A DNA stretch of 33,738 nucleotides from Bacillota bacterium (GTDB taxonomy: Bacteria > Bacillota > Clostridia > Christensenellales > CAG-138), in contig JAEESS010000025.1 of NCBI GenBank assembly GCA_016286445.1, forward strand, positions 1 through 33,738. The letters run 5' to 3'. Every line of letters starts with the position of its first letter. Position 1 is the stretch's first letter. Shown piece after piece: positions 29,719 to 33,738 of the stretch. Under the pieces are notes generated by a model that was not told where the DNA came from, did no database searches, and saw only the letters and a program-made list of their open reading frames with translations. The position numbers and the translations under genes are program-made.

Positions 29719-30660
29719 ATGATGCTTCCGGTCTTCTTATTCACGGGCTTTCTCGACGCGGGCAAGACGACGTTCTTGCAGTCGATGCTCGAGGATCCCG
29801 GCTTCAACGAAGGACAGCGCACGCTGGTCATCCTGTGCGAGGAGGGCGAGGAGGAGCTTGTGCCTTCGCGCTTCTCGATCAACAACGTCACGATCCACAC
29901 GGTCGACAGCCCCGCGGAGCTGACGCCTGCGAACCTCTCGCTGTGGCAGCGCAAGGCGGCGGCAACGCGGGTCATGATCGAGTACAACGGCATGTGGCAG
30001 ATGAACGATCTCTTTGACCGCCTGCCGGACAACTGGGGCATCGCGCAGGAGACGATGATGGTCGACGCGAGCTCGATCGCGGCGTTCAACGCGAACATGC
30101 GGCAGCTCGTCGTGGACAAGCTGACCACCGCAGAGCTCGTCATCTTCACGCGCGTTGAGCCGGAGCAGGACAGAATGGAGCTGCACAAGCTTGTGCGCGG
30201 GATCTCCCGCGGGGCGCAGATCGTGTACGATCTCACCGACGGCACGAGCGTGGAGGACGACATCGAGGATCCGCTGCCGTTCGATCTGAACGCCGACGTT
30301 GTCGAGATCGACGACAAGGACTATGCGCTCTTTTACCGCGATCTGGTCGACGAGCCCGCAAAGTATGAGGGCAAGACGGTCCGCTATAAGGGTCTCTGCG
30401 CGAACAACATGCGCCTGCCGAAGGACACGTTCCTTGCCGGGCGGCACATCATGACCTGCTGCGAGGCGGACATCGCCTACTGCCCGCTCGTGTGCAAGTG
30501 GGACATGGCAAAGTCCGTCAAGCACAAAAGCTGGGGGATCGTCGAGGGCACGATCAACGTCAAGTTCTCGAACATCTACGGCAAAAAGGGTCCGGTGCTC
30601 ACCGTACATTCTTTCCAACCCGCAACCGAACCGGAGCAGCCGGTTGCGACGTTCTATTGA
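29719..30660 (+). CDS. CobW-like GTPase fused to a DUF1980/TIGR03943-like domain
   Basis: A 313-residue protein. The N-terminal part (1-200) is CobW-like with a changed P-loop GFLDAGKTT, but the CxCC motif is missing (VILCEEGEEEL instead). The C-terminal part (about 205-313) has KYEGKTVRYKGLC, a GRHIMTCCEADIAYCPLVCKW block and a closing beta region; this pattern resembles the C-terminal domain of the YcgQ/TIGR03943 family, which is linked to zinc or CobW genes in Firmicutes. So one gene joins a GTPase to what is usually a separate membrane-linked partner. Metal handling with the upstream GTPase is likely. GGAG lies nine bases before the ATG. Repeat copy C begins two bases after its stop. Confidence 0.85.
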   Translation: MMLPVFLFTGFLDAGKTTFLQSMLEDPGFNEGQRTLVILCEEGEEELVPSRFSINNVTIHTVDSPAELTPANLSLWQRKAAATRVMIEYNGMWQMNDLFDRLPDNWGIAQETMMVDASSIAAFNANMRQLVVDKLTTAELVIFTRVEPEQDRMELHKLVRGISRGAQIVYDLTDGTSVEDDIEDPLPFDLNADVVEIDDKDYALFYRDLVDEPAKYEGKTVRYKGLCANNMRLPKDTFLAGRHIMTCCEADIAYCPLVCKWDMAKSVKHKSWGIVEGTINVKFSNIYGKKGPVLTVHSFQPATEPEQPVATFY

Positions 30661-30662
30661 TT

Positions 30663-30699
30663 CAGTCTGTCGAAAATAAGTTTTCAACAGACTGGTTTT
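30663..30699 (+). terminator. Terminator hairpin of repeat copy C
   Basis: A 14-bp stem with one mismatch (30663-30676 with 30681-30694, loop TAAG), then GTTTTC. Confidence 0.75.
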
Positions 30700-30783
30700 C
30701 AGTTCCCGCCTATGCAGACAAGCTGCACCGGGCGGCGGAAACTGCAAGGTGTCAAATTCACCGCGCATGTCGCTGAATTTGAC
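30663..30783 (+). repeat. Three-hairpin intergenic module, copy C
   Basis: Terminator stem (30663-30694); CCGCC/GGCGG stem (30706-30735) with inner TGCAG/CTGCA; and GTCAAATTCA/TGAATTTGAC (30751-30783) around core CGCGCATGTCGC. Order and spacing are as in copy A. Confidence 0.85.
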
Positions 30784-30813
30784 GGATTGAGAACCGTATC
30801 TCACATTTGACGT

Positions 30814-30846
30814 AAAAAAGCGCTTCCGCGAAGGAAGCGCTTTTTT
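30814..30846. terminator. Bidirectional terminator between convergent operons
   Basis: A 14-bp perfect stem (30814-30827 with 30833-30846) with A-run on one side and T-run on the other, so it works both ways. It serves the anti-sigma gene (minus) and is a backup for the CobW pair. Confidence 0.9.
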
Positions 30847-30868
30847 CTACATGGGGCATTTATCGTAT

Positions 30869-32452
30869 TCAGGGATGGATCGAAAGCGTGAATACGGCTT
30901 CCGGCAGGGGCATCAGATGACCGTCCCAGTTGACGCGCTCGTTTGTATCCGGATGAATGTACGGCACGTTGTCCTGCATTTCGGTTTTGGTGTCGCCGAC
31001 GATAAACGTGTCGCAGAAGAACAGCGAGGGCGTGATGCAAATCGATTCGGCGGAAGCGAGCTGATCGTATGGGAATTCATATGTGTCGATCGTGAACAGA
31101 AGCGTATGTGTGTCAACCCGGTCGCACGAGTCGGCCGTGCTGCAGTGTTTACCGTCGATCCTGAGTTCAAACTCCAGACTGTTGCGGAACGCGGCGCACA
31201 TTTCCGGCGTCCAGTCACCCGGCAGATCAAACCGGAGGCAGACTCCGTGAATGCCGAGCGCGTCGATTGTTCCTGCGCTTTCGATCCGCGCGCAAAGCCC
31301 GTAAAGATCGGCGGGCAGATTGGTCACACAATGGGTCGAATCGTCGTAATCGGTCTTGATCCACTCCGTATAGGACAGCTTCACGTCACAATGCCCGAAC
31401 GCAACGGGCTCCGAAACGGGCGTGAGCGCGTCTCGCTCAAGCGCGTCGACAGCGGTGAGGGTGAAGCGCGCCGTGCCGAGCTCGGCTTCGAGGTGCACCG
31501 TTTCCTCCGGAATGGTGCTGATCGCGCGGTAGATCACTTCCGCGGTCAGAATCCCGCTCTCGTCGGTATGCTCTTTTAAATAATCGCTTGTATTGCGGAT
31601 GACGGTTTCTCCGTTCTCCCGAACAGGGATCGTACCGTAGGTACTCCATCTCACAACGCCGGTCAGTGCATTGCCCGAGAGCCATTGGATCGAATCGCGG
31701 CTGATCGCTTCGCGGTCCGCGTCGGAAAGCGGATCCTCGCCGTATTCGTCAAAATTGCGGTCGAGCGCTGCCATGAAATCGGGATTCGAGTCGAGCGTCG
31801 AAACAAACCCGCCGTAGATTTCCGTGCCGTCGGCAAAGCGCAGGAAATACTGCCCCATGCTTTCCTCAAAGAACGACATCGTGCCGTTTGTGAATTCCTC
31901 CGGAACCTTGCCGTCCTCAAAGAATTCTCCAATCCGGTCTTCCGGAACGCGCGTCTGTGTTGCGCTGCCGCCCGTATAGGCGTCAACCTCGGGCAGTGCG
32001 GTCAGTCCGTGCAGGGTGACCGTAAGGTACAGCTGTTCGCCGTCGTACATCGTTTCGCCGAGATCGATGCGAAAATCGTCCGCGATTCTTTGCCAGATCG
32101 GTTCATCGTCAACGGAAAGGATTCCGTTGGCGGACGGTTCATCGGTTACGGGCGGCAGGATCAGCGTTTCGAGCGCTTCGTTTGGCGTGCGCTCTTCGGG
32201 ATCATCGGTCAGATACTGTTCCGGACGCGAGATGTGAAGCCAACGAAACACCTCCGCTCTTGCTGACGGGATTAAAAGCACCGTGCCGCAAAGAAGCACC
32301 AAGCACGCGGCGATCGGCAGCAGGATCCTTGTCCACGCGACCGGCTTCTTTTGCTTCGCGGGCGCTTCGGAAAGCACCGCGCGGCGAATGGATTCTTTTT
32401 GCATCAGCTCGTTTTCCGCAAAGGACAGGAGCTGTTCGGATGTCTTTGTCAT
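30869..32452 (-). CDS. Membrane anti-sigma factor with large outer domain
   Basis: A 527-residue protein encoded with the sigma gene (ATGA overlap). Cytosolic part about 1-40 (short, helical, KTSEQLLSFAENELMQKESIRRAVLSE), one membrane span at about 43-62 (ILLPIAACLVLLCGTVLLIP), then a 460-residue extracytoplasmic region with a beta-rich DUF4179-like start (YDGEQLYLTVTLHG) and several Cys. Typical ECF anti-sigmas hold the sigma inactive until an outside signal. The N-terminal domain is too short for a zinc ZAS domain. The signal is unknown. Start: the ATG overlaps the sigma stop. Confidence 0.8.
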   Translation of the reverse strand: MTKTSEQLLSFAENELMQKESIRRAVLSEAPAKQKKPVAWTRILLPIAACLVLLCGTVLLIPSARAEVFRWLHISRPEQYLTDDPEERTPNEALETLILPPVTDEPSANGILSVDDEPIWQRIADDFRIDLGETMYDGEQLYLTVTLHGLTALPEVDAYTGGSATQTRVPEDRIGEFFEDGKVPEEFTNGTMSFFEESMGQYFLRFADGTEIYGGFVSTLDSNPDFMAALDRNFDEYGEDPLSDADREAISRDSIQWLSGNALTGVVRWSTYGTIPVRENGETVIRNTSDYLKEHTDESGILTAEVIYRAISTIPEETVHLEAELGTARFTLTAVDALERDALTPVSEPVAFGHCDVKLSYTEWIKTDYDDSTHCVTNLPADLYGLCARIESAGTIDALGIHGVCLRFDLPGDWTPEMCAAFRNSLEFELRIDGKHCSTADSCDRVDTHTLLFTIDTYEFPYDQLASAESICITPSLFFCDTFIVGDTKTEMQDNVPYIHPDTNERVNWDGHLMPLPEAVFTLSIHP

Positions 32453-32961
32453 AATGTGTTCTCCTCTCCGAAGGATGTTCTGAGTTTTCTGCGCACGCGG
32501 GCGAGTCTGCTTTTCACAACGACCGCCGACGTGCCCGTTTCCTTTGCGATGTCGCCTAACTTCATGCCGTATCCGTAATACAGGATGAACATGCGCTGCG
32601 TAAGCTCCGATTCGTCTTTCAGGCGCTCCAGAATGTCGCCGATCGCCGCATGATCGAGGCTCAGGTCCTCGACGGACACGTCGTCCGGTTCGTCGGAAAG
32701 CACTTCGAGCGAAACCGTCTTTCGCTTTGCGCCGGATCGGTAGTAGCTTGCAATTTCATGCTTCAGCGTCGTGATAAGATACGCCTTCGGATCGCGGATC
32801 GCGCTTTTGCCCTTCTTCACAAGCGTGCGATAGAACTGCGCATAGGTGTTCTGCAGCAGATCGTGCGCGTCTTCCATCGGCACCTTCAAAAGGCAGCAGC
32901 GCATCAGCTCGCGAAACGTCGCGTCGTATACGGTATTGAACGTTTCGGTTACATCTTTCAT
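32449..32961 (-). CDS. ECF sigma factor
   Basis: A 170-residue ECF-type sigma-70. Region 2 is at about 10-75 (FRELMRCCLLKVPMEDAHDLLQNTYAQFYRTL; YLITTLKHEIASYYR) and region 4 at about 105-165 (LTQRMFILYYGYGMKLGDIAKETGTSAVVVKSRLARVRRKL, a helix-turn-helix). There is no region 3. The ATG at 32961 has AAGGAG seven bases upstream; ATGs at 32967 and 32994 lack suitable spacing. It probably transcribes its own operon and other envelope genes when freed by the anti-sigma. Confidence 0.92.
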   Translation of the reverse strand: MKDVTETFNTVYDATFRELMRCCLLKVPMEDAHDLLQNTYAQFYRTLVKKGKSAIRDPKAYLITTLKHEIASYYRSGAKRKTVSLEVLSDEPDDVSVEDLSLDHAAIGDILERLKDESELTQRMFILYYGYGMKLGDIAKETGTSAVVVKSRLARVRRKLRTSFGEENTL

Positions 32962-33089
32962 AGTCATTCTCCTTGGTATTTCACGGCCGTTCACCTATAA
33001 AGACGTTCGATCGTGCCGAAAGGGATCGCATTCTCAGAAAAAAAGAAAAAACGGAGCCGATCGTCGCGTGCGGTCGGACCGGAAACGCA

Positions 33090-33118
33090 TTGACAAACGG
33101 GACATTATCTCATACAAT
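33090..33118 (+). promoter_or_regulatory. Promoter of the zinc-ribbon membrane gene
   Basis: TTGACA (33090-33095), 17-base spacer, TACAAT (33113-33118): close to consensus. The 5' neighbour 32962-33089, upstream of the sigma gene, shows no confident promoter for that operon. Confidence 0.8.
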
Positions 33119-33174
33119 ATATACAATCACTGCGGCCGAAAGGAACCGCGGTTCAAAAAAGAGGAGGTACAGCA

Positions 33175-33630
33175 ATGAATTGTCCTTATTGCGGAAAAAC
33201 AGTAAATGACGGCACCGTCTTCTGCATGCACTGCGGCGCGAGGCTTGTTCGGCAGCAGCCGAATACGAGCGGATCCCCGATCCGGACTGCGCCTTCCCGG
33301 GAGATGCCGCCGAACGGCATGCCGCGGTATCAGCCGACGCAGCCGGTACAGCCGATCGTGATCCAGCAGAGAGAGATCACCGAGGATCAGCTTCCGGCGA
33401 GGTTCCGTCCGCTCGGCGCATGGGCGTATTTCGGATATGGCCTGCTGTTTGCGATCCCGATCGTCGGATTCATTTTCCTGATCGTCTTTTCCTGCAGCAG
33501 TGCGAACATCAACCGCCGCAACTATGCCCGGTCGTACTGGTGCGTCCTGGTGCTCGCAGCGATCATTTTCGGCATTGTGCTGCTGATCGCCGCGGCGACC
33601 GGCGGGATCGCAAGCCTGTTTGACTGGTGA
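33175..33630 (+). CDS. Zinc-ribbon membrane protein
   Basis: A 151-residue protein. One zinc ribbon (CPYC, CMHCG) at residues 3-21, a Pro/Gln-rich linker (about 25-70), then two membrane spans (YFGYGLLFAIPIVGFIFLIVF and WCVLVLAAIIFGIVLLIAAATGG). This layout is common in Firmicutes; function is not known. GAGGAGG before the ATG. It sits divergent to the sigma operon. Confidence 0.85.
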   Translation: MNCPYCGKTVNDGTVFCMHCGARLVRQQPNTSGSPIRTAPSREMPPNGMPRYQPTQPVQPIVIQQREITEDQLPARFRPLGAWAYFGYGLLFAIPIVGFIFLIVFSCSSANINRRNYARSYWCVLVLAAIIFGIVLLIAAATGGIASLFDW

Positions 33631-33682
33631 TTGCGGACACGCAGCCGATCGGGAACGCAAATCGCCCCGAAATGAACAAAAG

Positions 33683-33709
33683 CGGCCAGCATGCGGCTGT
33701 CCGGTTTTT
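33683..33709 (+). terminator. Terminator of the zinc-ribbon membrane gene
   Basis: An 8-bp stem with one mismatch (33683-33690 with 33696-33703), then GTTTTT, 52 bases after the stop. Confidence 0.75.
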
Positions 33710-33738
33710 GCGGGTTGTGCTGCGTTCTTATCGGCCGC

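Overview
The window looks like a chromosome segment from an uncultured, GC-rich, low-branching Firmicute of the class Clostridia, probably a gut lineage near Oscillospirales or Christensenellales. This is inference. It rests on strong AGGAGG-type ribosome sites, Clostridia-type families (CD1871A-type CXXC peptide, BspA-like repeats, DegV, YdjGHI-like proteins, YtrA-type GntR operon), ECF sigma/anti-sigma pairing and intergenic repeats of the kind common in gut Clostridia. I see no phage, insertion sequence, CRISPR, tRNA or rRNA. Most genes sit in short operons with ATGA or TAATG overlaps.

Layout. 1-1342: a truncated SPFH-domain protein behind a short-chain dehydrogenase (minus). 1458-2912: a secreted protein of four cystatin-like repeats (minus). 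3073-5226: an MtnA/eIF2B-family isomerase-like protein, a small unknown protein and a LOG-family phosphoribohydrolase (plus). 5388-7822: a nucleoside phosphorylase, a LUD protein and a DegV protein (minus). 8000-11596: a very large secreted protein with leucine-rich repeats and a C-terminal caspase-like peptidase. 11797-16687: a four-gene membrane operon (small two-helix protein, SPFH with zinc ribbons, zinc-ribbon protein, four-fold TPM protein) resembling Bacillus YdjGHI without a PspA. Its SPFH member is a paralogue of the truncated gene at 1-579.

16800-21991: an unknown small protein, a DEDDh exonuclease with a predicted leaderless start, and a heterodimeric ABC exporter with one degenerate ATP site. 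21992-24753: two repeat-rich intergenic islands around a lipoprotein gene. 24754-26655: a three-gene ABC-2/GntR operon (minus) with a visible operator over its promoter. 26814-28430: a thioredoxin-like lipoprotein, a 48-residue CXXC peptide and a polyferredoxin membrane protein, which together look like a trans-membrane thiol-redox relay. 28510-30660: two COG0523/CobW GTPases, one with a large His/Asp tandem repeat and one fused to a DUF1980-like domain. 30869-32961: an ECF sigma factor and its membrane anti-sigma (minus). 33175-33630: a zinc-ribbon membrane protein.

The most unusual signals are non-coding. A three-hairpin module occurs three times, each time directly after a plus-strand stop codon, with base changes that keep the stems paired (4495, 21997, 30663). 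A two-hairpin terminator module occurs twice after minus-strand genes for secreted or membrane proteins (7922, 11729). An array of tiny hairpins joined by a constant ATATCAC follows the GntR operon (24632-24733). Among proteins, the four-domain cystatin-like protein is the most unexpected. No numbers here come from database searches; family calls are from motif reading.
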